A stretch of 64,000 nucleotides of DNA from JAFAXA01 sp963777325 (GTDB lineage Bacteria; Pseudomonadota; Alphaproteobacteria; Acetobacterales; Acetobacteraceae). The stretch is taken from the NCBI GenBank assembly GCA_963777325.1, contig CAVZQE010000006.1, positions 86,850-150,849 of the forward strand, in the 5' to 3' direction. Each line of letters begins with the position of its first letter. The stretch's first letter is position 1. Made by a program: the position numbers and the translations under genes. Shown piece after piece: positions 1-12,439 of the stretch. The notes under the pieces were generated by a model. That model searched no databases. It worked only from the letters and a program-made list of their open reading frames with translations, and was not told the DNA's origin.

Positions 1-2153
<2,153 letters not shown>

Positions 2154-2272
2154 CGCGATCACTTCCGGCATCCGCCCCGGCGCATGGCTGACAATCATGC
2201 GCCGGATACGCGATACGGTGCGGCAAGCGACCAAGTCCCGGACGAGGAGTTGCCGGCGAGGGGAACAGGGTC

Positions 2273-3686
2273 ATGAAGACGATCAACGCGATCCGGATGG
2301 GCGGAGCCGAGGTCCTGCCTCTGGTCGAGGGCGGCAAGGGCGTTTCGGTCTCGACCGGCATCTCGTCCGGCCATTGGGCCGCCGCCGGCGGCGTCGGCAC
2401 GTTCAGCGCCGTCAACGCGGACAGCTTCGACGAGAACGGCAAGCTGATCCCGCAGGTCTATCACGGCCGCACCCGCCGCGAGCGGCACGAGGAGATGGTC
2501 GAATACGCCATCGCCGGCGGCATCACCCAGGCGCGGCGGCGCACGAACTGGCCGGCGGGCGGGGCCGCATCCATGCCAACATCCTGTGGGAGATGGGCGG
2601 CGGCCGAGCGGGTCATCACCGGCGTGCTGGAAGGCGCGCGGGGCCTGATCCACGGCCTCACCTGCGGCGCCGGCATGCCCTACCGCCTGTCCGACATCGC
2701 GGCGCGTTTCAACGTCCATTACTATCCGATCGTCTCCTCGTCGCGCGCCTTCAACGCGCTGTGGAAGCGCGCCTACAACAAGGCCGCCGGCCTGCTCGGC
2801 GGCGTGGTCTACGAGGATCCCTGGCTGGCGGGCGGCCATAACGGCCTGTCCAACAGCGAGGACCCGAACCGGCCGGAAGACCCCTTCCCGCGCGTCCTTG
2901 CGCTGCGCAAGCTGATGCGCGACCTTCGGCCTGGACGAGACGCCGATCATCATGGCCGGCGGCGTCTGGTGGCTGGAGGAATGGGAGGACTGGATCGACA
3001 ATCCCGATCTCGGCCCGATCGCGTTCCAGTTCGGCACCCGCCCGCTGCTGACCCAGGAAAGCCCGATCTCCGAAGCCTGGAAGCAGCGGCTGCTGACCCT
3101 GAAGGAGGGCGACGTGTTCCTCAACAAGTTCAGCCCGACCGGGTTCTATTCCTCCGCGGTGAACAACAGCTTCATGCGGAGCTGCGCGAGCGCTACGAGC
3201 GCCAGGTGGCGTACTCGACCGAGCCGGTGGGCGAGCACGTCGCGGAATACGGCGTCGGCGCGCGCAAGCGCCTGGTCTATCTGACGCCGGCCGACCTGCG
3301 AGCACGTGCGTGGCTGGGAGGCGGAGGGCTTCACCGAGGCGCTGCGCACGCCGGACTCGACGCTGGTGTTCGTGACGCCGGAGAAAGCGCGCGAGATCCT
3401 GGCGGATCAGATCGCCTGCATGGGCTGCCTCGGCCAATGCCGGTTTTCGAACTGGAGCCAGCACGAGCCCGACTACAGCACCGGCAAGAAGGCGGACCCG
3501 CGCAGCTTCTGCATCCAGAAGACGCTGCAGGACATCGGCCACGAGAGCGACACGGCGGAGGCGGTCGAGCGCAACCTGATGTTCGGCGGCCACAACGCCT
3601 ACCGCTTCGGCAGCGACCCGTTCTACTCGAACGGCTTTATTCCGACGGTGCGCGAACTGGTGGAGCGCATCCTGACCGGGCGGTAG
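2273..3686 (+). CDS. Nitronate monooxygenase / NAD(P)H-dependent flavin oxidoreductase family, frameshifted
   Basis: This is a TIM-barrel FMN enzyme of the 2-nitropropane dioxygenase-like family, of the long type near 470 residues. The N-terminus contains GGKGVSVSTGISSGHWAAAG and the middle contains ETPIIMAGGVWWLEEWEDW, a strand and loop typical of flavin binding. A Cys cluster, ACMGCLGQC, lies near the C-terminus. ATG 2273 is supported by a GAGGGGA ribosome-binding site nine bases upstream. The end is TAG 3684-3686. The frame changes near 2533, 2600, 2935, 3175 and 3300, mostly by one base. The true substrate cannot be told from sequence; enoyl reductase-like roles are known in the wider family. 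Confidence 0.85.
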
Positions 3687-3827
3687 GGCGGCATGAGCGG
3701 TAGTGCGCCAGCGCGATCCGCTGCCCCCAAGAATGGCGTTATGTTAGGAGTGAAGGGCCGCTTGCTTTAAGCTGCGCTGTCACTTGCCGGCTGATCAACC
3801 GCTTGGCGTCGGAACAAGGAGAAACGC

Positions 3828-4376
3828 ATGTCCGATTGGAGAACGTGCCTGGTGGCGAAGACGCTTGCCTGCTTCTTGATGACGCTGGCGGCGGCGAGCC
3901 TGCCCGCCAATGCGCAACAGCAGGGGACGCCGCCCCCGGGACCGGGCGTTGCGGCGGCCGATCAACAGAATCCAAGGCACGTCGCGGTCGAGCTCAATAT
4001 GCGGCGCGGTATGCTGTTTGAGCAGAAGAACACGGCCGGAGCCGCTTCGCTCTACACAAAGGACGCGACCTACATCGAACTCATGCCGATCCTCCGGATT
4101 CTGAAAGGCCGGGACCAGATCAAGGGCCATCTGGACGATCTGATCGCTGCGTCGGCCGTGAACATCGTAATGAACGTGCGGAGCGCCGAGAGAAACGCCG
4201 ATGGGACGATCGCCGTCAGCGGCGACTACGACGTGACGTCGGGTCAGGACAAGCAGACCGCAGGACATTTCATCCAGACGCTCCGGCAGGAGGATGGGGC
4301 CTGGCGGATCGCAAGCCACGTTTTCGCCCGGCCCAACCCTGTTACGCCCGAGGAGGATCGCTATCCGACCGACTAG
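3828..4376 (+). CDS. Secreted SnoaL/DUF4440-like (NTF2-fold) protein
   Basis: This is an intact protein of 182 residues. Residues 1-27 form a signal peptide (hydrophobic TLACFLMTLAAASL, cleavage after ANA), followed by a Pro/Gln-rich linker. From about residue 55 the sequence matches the NTF2-like fold: a helix MRRGMLFEQKN, then AASLYTKDATYIE, then KGRDQIKGHL, ending with the strand GAWRIASHVF. These domains are found in ketosteroid isomerase-like enzymes and in uncharacterised secreted proteins; no catalytic role can be assigned. The start ATG 3828 has a clear AAGGAGA site. Its TAG stop (4374-4376) overlaps the convergent stop of the LGFP gene. Confidence 0.75.
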   Translation: MSDWRTCLVAKTLACFLMTLAAASLPANAQQQGTPPPGPGVAAADQQNPRHVAVELNMRRGMLFEQKNTAGAASLYTKDATYIELMPILRILKGRDQIKGHLDDLIAASAVNIVMNVRSAERNADGTIAVSGDYDVTSGQDKQTAGHFIQTLRQEDGAWRIASHVFARPNPVTPEEDRYPTD

Positions 4377-6264
4377 AAGAGAGGCGGAACGATCAATACC
4401 GCCACAGACCCTTGACCCGGAAAAGCTGCGTCGTCCGGCGGGAACCCGACAGCCTCGCCTGTTGCAAGTACCTTCACGGTCAATGTCGTCGCAGGGGTGG
4501 CCGGCCCCGAGACGGACGCAGCTGACGCCAGAGTGACGATCTCCGCCTTCTTCGTATCTATATCCGCCTGCGAGATGCTAGCTAGGCGCGTTGTGTGTGT
4601 CGATGTTCACGGTTACAGCATTGACTGTTGCACTGAGAGAGCGAATCGCTTCGGCGTTCGGTCCGAAGCTGAGAAGCAGATCGAATGCCACTGTGATCGC
4701 CGCGTTCGTCCATAGCTCGGCCTCGGCAAACAGGTTCTGCTGGAGACGATACTGGCGGTTCTGGGTAATGCCTTTACCGGCGCCGTAGGTGTACCCGGTC
4801 AGCATGGGAGCCAGGAAGAAGGGAATTCCCTGGACTCCAACTCGGTGGAAGTCTGGTTCGTTTTGATGTGCGGCGTTGTACTGAGTAACCGCCCTGAGGA
4901 CGGCATTCGCCACTTGATCGATCACGAAAGAGGGTGGGAAAAGCTGTTGCGCAATCCTTGCGCTCAACAGGCCGATGGGACCCCCCGGCGGACCGAAAAG
5001 GGCGCCATTCTCGAAATCCCCGAACACATAAGCTTTGTCGTTGGAGTTCCTTGGCTACAAGGACGTCCGCCGTTGGAAAGCCGAACGTTCCCGTGACTCC
5101 GCCCGGCAACCCGGCGACCCCAGTTTCGAACGCCTCATGCACCGGCGAATGGACGATATGAGGACCGGTTGCTTCAGACCAGTAAATTCCACCGCTCTGA
5201 AAACTACTCTTCAATCCCCCGGCCACGCCTGCGACATCGCCGACCGGATAGCCTAGCCCGCGCGTATATGGCAGGTTTGCGAGATCCTCCAGATCACCGG
5301 GAGCAACGGGATTGAATTGCCGCCATTTCGTCAGAATCGGGTCATGGACCTCGAAAGCCGCAGTTCCGGGGGCGCCAGACCAATATATGGCGCCATTTTG
5401 ATAGGCTCGGAACTGCCCGACGAGGTCGTAGCAGAAAGCTTCAGGCTCAAGGGGGGAACCAAGAATCCGGAAGCGCTGCCGAGCGACGCGTACTTCGCGT
5501 CGATGGGGCTAGACTGCATGTGAAGCTGCTGGACGCTGATCGAGAATCCGAAACTTCCGAGCCAGTATTGCGTCGTGCCGATCGGGGCGGTTGCAGCGGC
5601 GCTGATTACGAGAGACGCCGTGGCAGGCTGACCAACCTGGATTTGCACGGAGGCAGGTGTTATCGTGACAGTCAGCCGCGCGTCCCCTGGCCCGGCGGGT
5701 CGCGGAAAGGAACCAGTGAAACCGTTGTGGGGGGGCCTGCGACCCGAGTCACGGTCGCTGGCAATGTGACTGTGTGATTTGGACGATTCCGATATTTGTC
5801 TCCGGAATGGTGTACTGGACCTCCCCGATTTCTCCGAGGAGCGGAATTGAGGCGGTCCAGGCGCCCCCATCGACCTCCAAGGAGCCTGAGAAGGGCGCGG
5901 TGGTCGACTGACCCATCCCAACGGAGCCGTCGAATGCTACCTCGACCTGGATCATCTGACCCGCCGGGATCGCAAGCGGAGTTATTCCATCGGACTGGCC
6001 TGCACTTCTCCAGCTGAGTTGTCCGTATTGGCCCTCCATGCCCGAGGGGATCGTCGACCGGCGGCGGCTGCCAGACCACCACCTCCTTCATGCTTTGCAG
6101 CGAGAGCAGGCGAAACCTCTTCGATGTGTCACCGGTGATTTTGGCCGTAGCTTGCAACTGTATACCGAAGACCGGCTTGCTTATGGCTTCCTGGTGGCCG
6201 GAGTCTCCGGGCGAGAGATCGCTCCGAAGTTCAATCCGTCTGGCGTGAAGGTCAGGGTTGGCAT
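4373..6264 (-). CDS. LGFP-repeat protein, frameshifted
   Basis: This is a minus-strand gene of roughly 630 codons that becomes visible only when several frames are joined. It starts at ATG 6264 (MPTLTFTPDGLNFGAIS) behind an AAGGGAG site. Two beta-rich Ig/anchor-like stretches follow (VTVTLPATVTRV; LTVTITPASVQIQVGQPATA). Three LGFP-type repeats come next: YQNGAIYWSGAPG with GLGYPVGDV, then FQSGGIYWSEATG with FGFPTADVLV, then AYVFGDFENGALFG. The C-terminal part reads through a shift at about 4577 to VAVLIVPPLF and a stop at 4373-4375. LGFP repeats are known mainly from actinobacterial cell-wall proteins. No signal peptide is visible. Shifts lie near 6185, 6040, 5760, 5690, 5430 and 5045. Function is unknown, with surface or carbohydrate binding as the inference. 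Confidence 0.72.
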
Positions 6265-6351
6265 GTTGACTCCCTTACGTCACAAACGATTTGTCAGCGC
6301 GTTCCTATCCAGCATCCGGCTCTGAGAGCGGCGGCCGCTGAGTTTTGAGCA

Positions 6352-6368
6352 TCCTTTAAAATAAAGGA
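6352..6368. promoter_or_regulatory. Perfect 7-bp inverted repeat, AT-rich
   Basis: TCCTTTA and TAAAGGA are separated by AAA, about 90 bases upstream of the LGFP gene start. No T-run follows on either side, so an operator is more likely than a terminator. Function is inference only. Confidence 0.35.
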
Positions 6369-6384
6369 AGATGCCGTGCTGATA

Positions 6385-6396
6385 TGACGTACGTCA
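6385..6396. promoter_or_regulatory. Perfect palindrome TGACGTACGTCA
   Basis: This is a 12-bp perfect palindrome, 120 bases upstream of the LGFP start. A half-site, TTACGTCA, recurs at about 6276-6283, directly in front of that gene. A repeated ACGTCA core in an otherwise non-coding stretch fits a dimeric regulator site. No regulator gene is adjacent. Confidence 0.4.
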
Positions 6397-6572
6397 CAGA
6401 TCGAGGGGTTTTTATGTGCCTCGATGGTCTCGAACCAGGTTTTGCGGCCCTCGACGCGCATGCGGGCGGTGCGGCCGAGTGTCAGGTGATTACCGTCTCA
6501 GCACACTCGGGTTATCTCGACATTCTCGACAAAGGGACAACGCCCCCTTACCGCGCTCCGCGTAGCCTGTGC

Positions 6573-7156
6573 TCAGGAGACCGGCATCCCACCCCGCAGC
6601 AGCGCAGCCAAGGCGTCGGCGAGCTGCCCGACGGCGATGCTGGTCGCAGCGACCTGGCCGGTGATGCCGGGCGAAGGCGGCGGCACGGAGATGTGCAGCG
6701 TGCGGGTGCGGACCTTCTGCCGCCCGCGCGTCGGGCTAACCGCGATCTGCGCGTCGAGCACGACGTTGCCCGCCGCGTCCGCGTCGAGCCGCTGGATGTT
6801 TACCTCCGCCCGCACATCGGGATCGACGGAAATCGCGCCCGTCTCGCTGAACACGCCCGAGCCCGGCAGGCGCTGCCCGAGCTCGGCGATTAGCGTGCGG
6901 TTCAGCATCGCGCCGAGCGGTTCGCCCCACCAGTCGTTGCCCGAGACGTTCAGCCGATACTGCTCGGACGAGACGACGATCGCCGGGCGCTCCAGATAGC
7001 GGGAAGTCCGACGCCGCGCAGCACGATGACCCGCGGCGCGCCGCCTTGCGCCACCCCGGGCACCGTCGCGATCGCATACAGGTTCGGATTGGGCGACGCG
7101 CAGCCGGCCAGCCCCGCCGCCCCGGCGAACACCAGGAAACCGCGCCGCCCAAGCAT
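6573..7156 (-). CDS. pqiC: PqiC-type outer-membrane lipoprotein (DUF330), one frameshift
   Basis: This is the third gene of the pqiABC operon. In the Pqi system the lipoprotein sits in the outer membrane and partners the MCE-domain tunnel protein PqiB in lipid traffic across the periplasm. The N-terminus is a lipoprotein signal, GFLVFAGAAGLAGC, with the lipobox Cys near residue 19. The body carries the DUF330 pattern (YRLNVSGNDWWGEPLGAML, RTLIAELGQRLPGSGVF). The start ATG 7154-7156 shares one base with the pqiB TAA stop. One frameshift lies near 7005. The end is TGA at 6573-6575. Confidence 0.85.
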
Positions 7157-8856
7157 TACTGCAACCCCGTATCTGTCCGGCCCCGGATCAAGGCCTCGGG
7201 ATGCCGCGTCAGCAGGTCCGCAAGCACGCGCACCGACGAGGCCGCTCGCTGAGCTGGGCCATCAGGCGCTCCAGGTCGCGGTTGAAGGCCGAATTGCCGG
7301 AATAGGTCTGATGCAGGGAGCCCACCAGCTTGTTCGTCCGTGCAACCGTTTCCTCCAGCCCCGATGCGATCGCCGGAAGCTGCTTCACGGCGGGCTGCAG
7401 CCCGGCGTTGAGCTGCGTCATGACCTTCTGCGTGCTGACAAGCGTCGCATGCAGCGCGGTCAGCGAATCCCCGGATTCCGATCCGTTGGCGATCTGGCTC
7501 ACGCTCTTCAGAGTGTCATTCAGGTTAGCGCCGATCTGCTCGAAGGGGATGGCATCGACCTTGGCGAGAACCTGGGATGCGGCTTCGGTGATATTGTCGA
7601 AGCCTCCCGGCGCGGTCGGAAGAACAATCGCGTCGCCCTCCATGTGGATCTCCGCCGGCGCCGCGTGACCGACGACGTCGAGGGTGATGAGCTTCTGTCC
7701 TGTGACGAAGCTGGCCGTTCCGAGCTGCGCCCGCAGCCCATGCTCGACGGCTTGGCCGATGTAGTCCTTCACCTGCGATGCGGGCACGAGGTGGCTGTCG
7801 GCGATCCTTTGCGGCTCCACATCGTAACGGACCGGAACGGTGATCTGGTCGCTCTTGGCGTCGTATTGCAGGCGCACGTCCGTCACCTGCCCAATCTTGA
7901 TTCCGTGCAACTCGACCGGCGCGCCCACGCCCAGCCCCCGCACCGAACCCTGAAAATACGAGACCAGCGGAATGCGCCAGTTGAACCCGGCGGCCTCGGC
8001 AAGCTCATGCGTGCCGTAGAGCGGGAACTTGCTGTTGTTGTCGCTGACCTTTTCGGAGGCCGGGGCGGCGGGCGTCTCGAAAGCGATCCCTCCTAGCAGG
8101 ACCGCCTTGAGCGATTCGAGCTAAAGCTGCACGCCGTTCGCCCCGAGGTTCACCGTGACGCCGGACGCGTTCCAGAAGCGGGAATTGTCATGCACGTATT
8201 TGTCGGACGGCGCACGGACGAAGGCATGCACCGTGACGTTGCGGGCCATGTCGGCGATATCCCAGCCCAGCACCTCCCCGAATTGAGGTCGCGGTAGTAG
8301 ATCGGCGAGCCGAGGCTGACCGACCCGAGCCGGTCCGCCGCAGCAGGAATGTGCGCCCCGGCACGTCGGTTTGCAGCACGGGCGGCGTCTCGAGGCCGAC
8401 AAAATCCCGTCTCGCGGCCGCGTCCTTGTTCCGGGAAGGAGACAGTTCGATATAGGCACCGGATACCAGCGTCTCCAGCCCGGAGATGCTGCCGGCGAAG
8501 AATCGCGGCTTGACTACCCAGAATTGCGCGCCGTCGGTCAGCAGGGGTGTCGCTTCCTTGCGCATATCGACGGTGATCCGCACCCGGTTGTGATCCGGCG
8601 TGAGCTCGATATCGGTGATGAGGCCCATGTCCACGTCCTTGTGACGGACATGAGATTGCCCGGCCTGCAAGCCCTCGGCAGCCTGGAAGGTGACGGTGAT
8701 GGTCGGGCCCCGACTGGCCCACGTGTTCCAGGCCAGCCACCCGCCGATCAAGGCCGTGAGGACGGGAATGGCCCAGAGCAGCGACAGTCGGCGACGGCGG
8801 CTGACCGAGGCATCGGTGATCGCGGCCGGCGGAGGGGATTGCAGCGCGTCGCTCAT
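7156..8856 (-). CDS. pqiB: PqiB-type MCE-domain intermembrane transport protein, with amber stop and frameshifts
   Basis: PqiB is an inner-membrane-anchored periplasmic protein whose MCE domains form a tunnel for phospholipids. It has one N-terminal membrane helix (LLWAIPVLTALIGGWLAW, about residues 25-42). Three MCE repeats follow: GPTITVTFQAAEGLQAG, then GSVSLGSPIYYRDL, then GSVRGLGVGAPVELHGIKIG. A long C-terminal helical region comes last. The start ATG overlaps the pqiA stop as ATGA. Between MCE repeats 2 and 3 there is an in-frame TAG (8121-8123), where the local sequence VQL-stop-LESLKAV suggests an original Gln codon. Frameshifts lie near 8285, 8330 and 7240. The in-frame stop is unlike the common +1 indels and may be a true nonsense mutation. 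Confidence 0.87.
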
Positions 8857-10173
8857 CGGCTGGGCGCCGCCAGCGGGTTTTCTCCGGCCGCATCCCACAG
8901 GAGGCGGGGATCGAAGCTGTCGGCCGCGAACATGGTTATCACCACCACGCCGCCGAAGGCGATGGCGCCGATTCCCGGGGTGACCGACGAGAGCTTTCCG
9001 AACTGCACCAACGCCACCAGGAGCGACTTCATGAAGATGTCGATCATGGACCAGCTGACCGATCGTGTTTACGATCCGGTATATCACGGTGCGGTCCCGC
9101 AGATGCCCGGTCCAACGCCGCCTTGTCGAGACGAGCAGGTAGGACAGCCCGATCAGCTTCAGCACGGGGATCATGACGCTGGCCACGAACACGAGCAGCG
9201 CCAGCGGCCACTGACCCGCCTCGAGCAGTTCCTTCGCGCCGCCGACGATGGTGCTCGGCGCCCCCGAGCCAAGCTGTGTCAGGGTAAGGATCGGATAGTA
9301 ATTGGCGGGAATGTAGAGGATCACCGAGGCCATCATGAGTGCCCAGCAGCGCTCGACCGAGCGAGGTTTGCGCCTGTGGAGCGTCGCCGCGCACCGGGGG
9401 CAGATCGCGGGCGACGCTCTCGGCACGCGGCTGACCTTTCCGCACACATGGCAGCCGACCAGCGTCGCCGGAGGGGAGGCGGGCTCGTCCGTTGGATCGG
9501 CGGCCGGCTTGACGGCGCGGCGGTCGAGCTCGCCCCAGAACGCCTCCGGATCGACCAGCACGGCGGTCGCGATCATCGTGAGGGTGAGCGCGCAGAGCGC
9601 ATAGAACGCGGGACCGAGTTCGATCCGCACCAGAGGCTGCAGCTTGACGTAGGCGACGAAGAGACCGAGCAGATAGACATCGAGCATCGCCCAGGGCCGC
9701 AGCCGCCCGATCCATCCGAGCATCCTGCGCAGATGCGATGGCGGCCGATCCAGGCGCAGGCCGATCATGACGTAGAGCAGGCTCGTGAACATGAACAGGG
9801 GCGCCGCGAACGTCGTGAAGAACACGAGCAGGGCAAGTTCCCAGAATCCCTGGTTCTTCATGCCCGCCGGTCCGGAGAACAGCGTCGCATAGTGATGAAT
9901 GCCCGCGGTCGTGGCTTGCAGCAGGGTCATCGTGCAGGTGATGAGGAACAGCAGGCAGGTGGTGACGAGCAGCACCAGAGGCAGGTCGAACGGATCGCTG
10001 CGGGTGCGCCGCAGGACCGCATCGCAGCGGAGGCACCGGGCGATCGAACCGGGCCTGACCGCGGGCACATGCTGAAACTGGCCGCAGTCGGGGCATTCGA
10101 CGAGATGCGGCCTGGTCAGGACGATACTCCCGGCGGCCGCAGGCAGGGCGGGCGCGCCCGCGAGTGTTTGCAT
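8853..10173 (-). CDS. pqiA: PqiA-type inner-membrane protein, one frameshift
   Basis: This is the first gene of the pqi operon. It has two tandem halves, each with a zinc-ribbon-like pair of Cys motifs (CPDCGQF with CLRC, near residues 35-53; CHVCGK with CPRC, near residue 240-260). Each half is followed by four membrane helices, for example LPLVLLVTTCLLFLITC and PLALLVFVASVMIPVLKLIG. PqiA is thought to feed lipids to PqiB. The length is about 440 residues, as expected. One frameshift near 9050 links IYRIVNTIGQ to WSMIDIFMKSLLVALVQFG. The start ATG 10173 has only a weak ribosome-binding site. The stop overlaps the pqiB start. Confidence 0.9.
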
Positions 10174-10308
10174 CAGACGGTCATCGATGGTGATTGCCCG
10201 GCAAAGTAGCAGCCGGTTGCGGCTCTCGTGTCAATCTTGGCGAGACATCTCCTGCGCCACGAGAGGACAGGATTGCGGCGCGGCCGGAACTTGGTGTCAA
10301 AGCGGCGC

Positions 10309-11041
10309 ATGGAAGCCCCCGAATACGCTCTTATGGACGCCGCCGAAGATCGCATGTGGTGGTACCGCGCCCTGCATGCGCGCCTCATCCGCCGCTCTGC
10401 ACGACATCCACGGCCGGGTGCTCGATGCCGGCTCCGGCACCGGCGGGTTCCTGGCCGACCTTTTCCCGAGCAGGCGGCGGCCGGACCTGATCCCGTTCGC
10501 GGTGGAGTGGGATGCAGCGGCGTGGCTAACCGCCGACACGTGGTCAAATCCGGCGTCGGCGACAACCCGCGGCAGCGTCAATCAGCTACCCTTCGCCGAT
10601 GGCAGCTTTGATGCCGTGGTGTCCGCGGACGTGCTGTGCGATGCCGCGGTGGACCCGGGGGCACGGGCGCTGTTGGAGCTGAAACGCGTGCTGCGGCCGG
10701 GGGGCCGGCTGGTGGTGAACATGCCGGCCTACCCCAATGGCTGCTGTCGGCGCATGACCATCGGGTTCACAACGTCCGCCGCCTCACCGCGCGTGCAACA
10801 GCGTGGGAACTGCTGCGACAAGGCCGGCTTCTCCTCGATCAAGGTCAATCTGCCACCGGAAATGGACTGCTGCTGCCATTGATGGTTGCACAACGAAAAT
10901 ATATTTCTGGCCCGTGGCGATGCTGCGTCCGACGTCGCCCCGTTTCCGCCCTGGCTCGACGTTACGCTGCATGGCATGACAGAGTTCGAACGCCGCCTGC
11001 CCTTTCCTCACTTCCGGTCGGTAGTTCGGTTATGGCAATGA
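10309..11041 (+). CDS. Class I SAM-dependent methyltransferase, frameshifted
   Basis: This is a methyltransferase of about 240 residues. Motif I is GRVLDAGSGTGGFLADL, and the motif IV region is LPFADGSFDAVVSADVL, followed by LKRVLRPGGRLVVNMPAY. Frameshifts near 10390 and 10735 and one near 10900 must be bridged. The last frame reads DVAPFPPWLDVTLHGMTEFE and stops at TGA 11039-11041. The start ATG 10309 is chosen because family similarity begins at EYALMDAAEDRMWWYRALH. The gene is followed within 14 bases by a glycosyltransferase and then a small flippase-like gene, so the substrate may be a lipid-linked sugar. That role is inference. Confidence 0.8.
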
Positions 11042-11054
11042 CAGAAAAGAGACC

Positions 11055-12066
11055 ATGAACGCCACAACGATGAATCCTGGACGAAGTCCGAAAACAATTC
11101 ATATATTAATTCCTTCCGGCTACCGGATCGGCCTGTCGATCGTCGTTCCGGTCTATCGTGGCGCGGCAACGATCGGGACGCCTGGTGGACGCCTTTCGGG
11201 CTGACCCCGTCGGCGGGCTGGAAGTCGTGCTGGTCAACGACGGCAGCCCCGACAACTCGGCGACGTTTGCCGCGACCTGCTGCCACCGCGAGCGTGCCCT
11301 TAACCTATATCGAGCACAGCCCGCAACTACGGCGAGCATAACGCGGTGATGACCGGGTCTGCGACAAGCCAGCGGCGACTTTGTCATCACCATGGACGAC
11401 GATCTGCGGAACCCGCCGGAAGAGGTCATCAAGCTCTACGATCATGCCCGGCAGGCGGCAGGGACATCATCTACACCCGCTACGCCGAGAAGCAGCACGC
11501 GCGTGGCGCAATCTCGGCAGCCGCTTCGCCAACGCGGTCGCCGACCGGGTGCTCGACAAGCCGAAGGGGCTTTACCTGTCGTCGTTCCGCTGCATGTCGG
11601 CCATGGTCGTGCGGCGGTAACCCGCTACGGCGGGCCCGTATCCCTACATCGACGGGTTGATCATGCAGGTGACGCAGCGCATCGACAGCATCGAGGTCGG
11701 GCATCTGCCGAGGCCGGAGGGACGGTCGAACTACACGCTGCACCGCTGGTGCGGCTCTGGCTCAACCTCGCGACCAATTTTTCGCTCGCACCGCTGCGGA
11801 TCGCGATCTTCGCCGGCCTCGCTCTGTCGGTGGTGGGGGGACGGCGCATTGCTCACGATCGCCGAGGCATACTCATGCACGACACGCCCTCCGGGTGGGC
11901 CTCCACCATCACGGTCCTCCTGCTGGTCTCGGGCGTCCAGTCGATGATCCTCGGCGTGATGGGCGAGTATGTCGGGCGAACCTTCCTGTCCGCCAACGGC
12001 AAGCCCCAGGGCACCGTGCGCGCATCCAGCGGAACAGCGCAAGTATGGCGGGCCGCTGGGGCATGA
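11055..12066 (+). CDS. Family 2 glycosyltransferase, ArnC/DPM1-like, frameshifted
   Basis: This is a GT2 enzyme of about 335 residues that probably loads a sugar onto a polyprenyl phosphate. The N-terminal GT-A fold shows GLSIVVPVYRGAATIG, EVVLVNDGSPDNS and the metal-binding DFVITMDDDL. The C-terminal part has two membrane helices (LRIAIFAGLALSVVG and WASTITVLLLVSGVQSMILG) followed by MGEYVGRTFL, as in ArnC-like and phage GtrB-like enzymes. At least seven frameshifts occur (about 11180, 11300, 11365, 11460, 11500, 11620 and 11840). Its TGA stop overlaps the next gene start as ATGA, which supports a coupled operon. Confidence 0.82.
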
Positions 12067-12398
12067 ACGTCTACTGGACGGTCCTGGCGACCGCCATCGT
12101 AACCAGCATGGCGGGGCAGACATTGCTGAAAGCCGCCGCCGGAGCGCCGATTTCATCGCCCAGTTGTTTGACCTGCGTACCATCGTCGGCCTGGTCCTGT
12201 ACGGCGGAGCGGCATGCCTCTACATCGTGGCGTTACGCGGATCCGATGTCGGTCGCGCTGCCCTGTACCGCGGCTCCTACGTCGCGGCCGCCCTGATCGG
12301 GCATTTCGGCTTTGCCGAACCGCTGGGCTGCAATGCACCTCGGGGCGCCCTGGTCCTTCGTGTCCGCCGGCGTGGTGATGCTGGCGTTTACGGTGTGA
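12063..12398 (+). CDS. Small four-helix SMR/EamA-like transporter, frameshifted
   Basis: This protein of about 112 residues has four predicted membrane helices, matching small drug/metabolite transporters such as ArnE/ArnF and EmrE. Visible pieces are MNVYWTVLATAIVTSMAGQ, TIVGLVLYGGAACLYIVAL, SYVAAALIGHFGFAEPLG and VSAGVVMLAFTV. Next to an ArnC-like glycosyltransferase, flipping of a lipid-linked sugar is a more likely role than drug export; this is inference from context. Frameshifts lie near 12145, 12235, 12290 and 12330. Confidence 0.7.
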
Positions 12399-12439
12399 GC
12401 CGGTCAATACCAGGAGTTCAAAAAGAGTTAGACCGCCTT

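Larger units (their letters stand above)
6265..6572. other. Intergenic stretch with two palindromes
   Basis: This 308-base gap lies upstream of the LGFP gene and downstream of the pqi operon. It is AT-richer than its surroundings and contains two short perfect inverted repeats, listed separately. A minus-strand open frame of about 60 codons ends near 6294, but it matches nothing I recognise. Promoter elements for the LGFP gene must lie in its lower part; no convincing -35/-10 pair was identified. Confidence 0.5.

Noticed and set aside
8121..8123. Genetic code change with TAG as a sense codon
   Set aside because: Several intact or clear genes in the window end normally in TAG (for example the SnoaL-like gene, comM and emrB).
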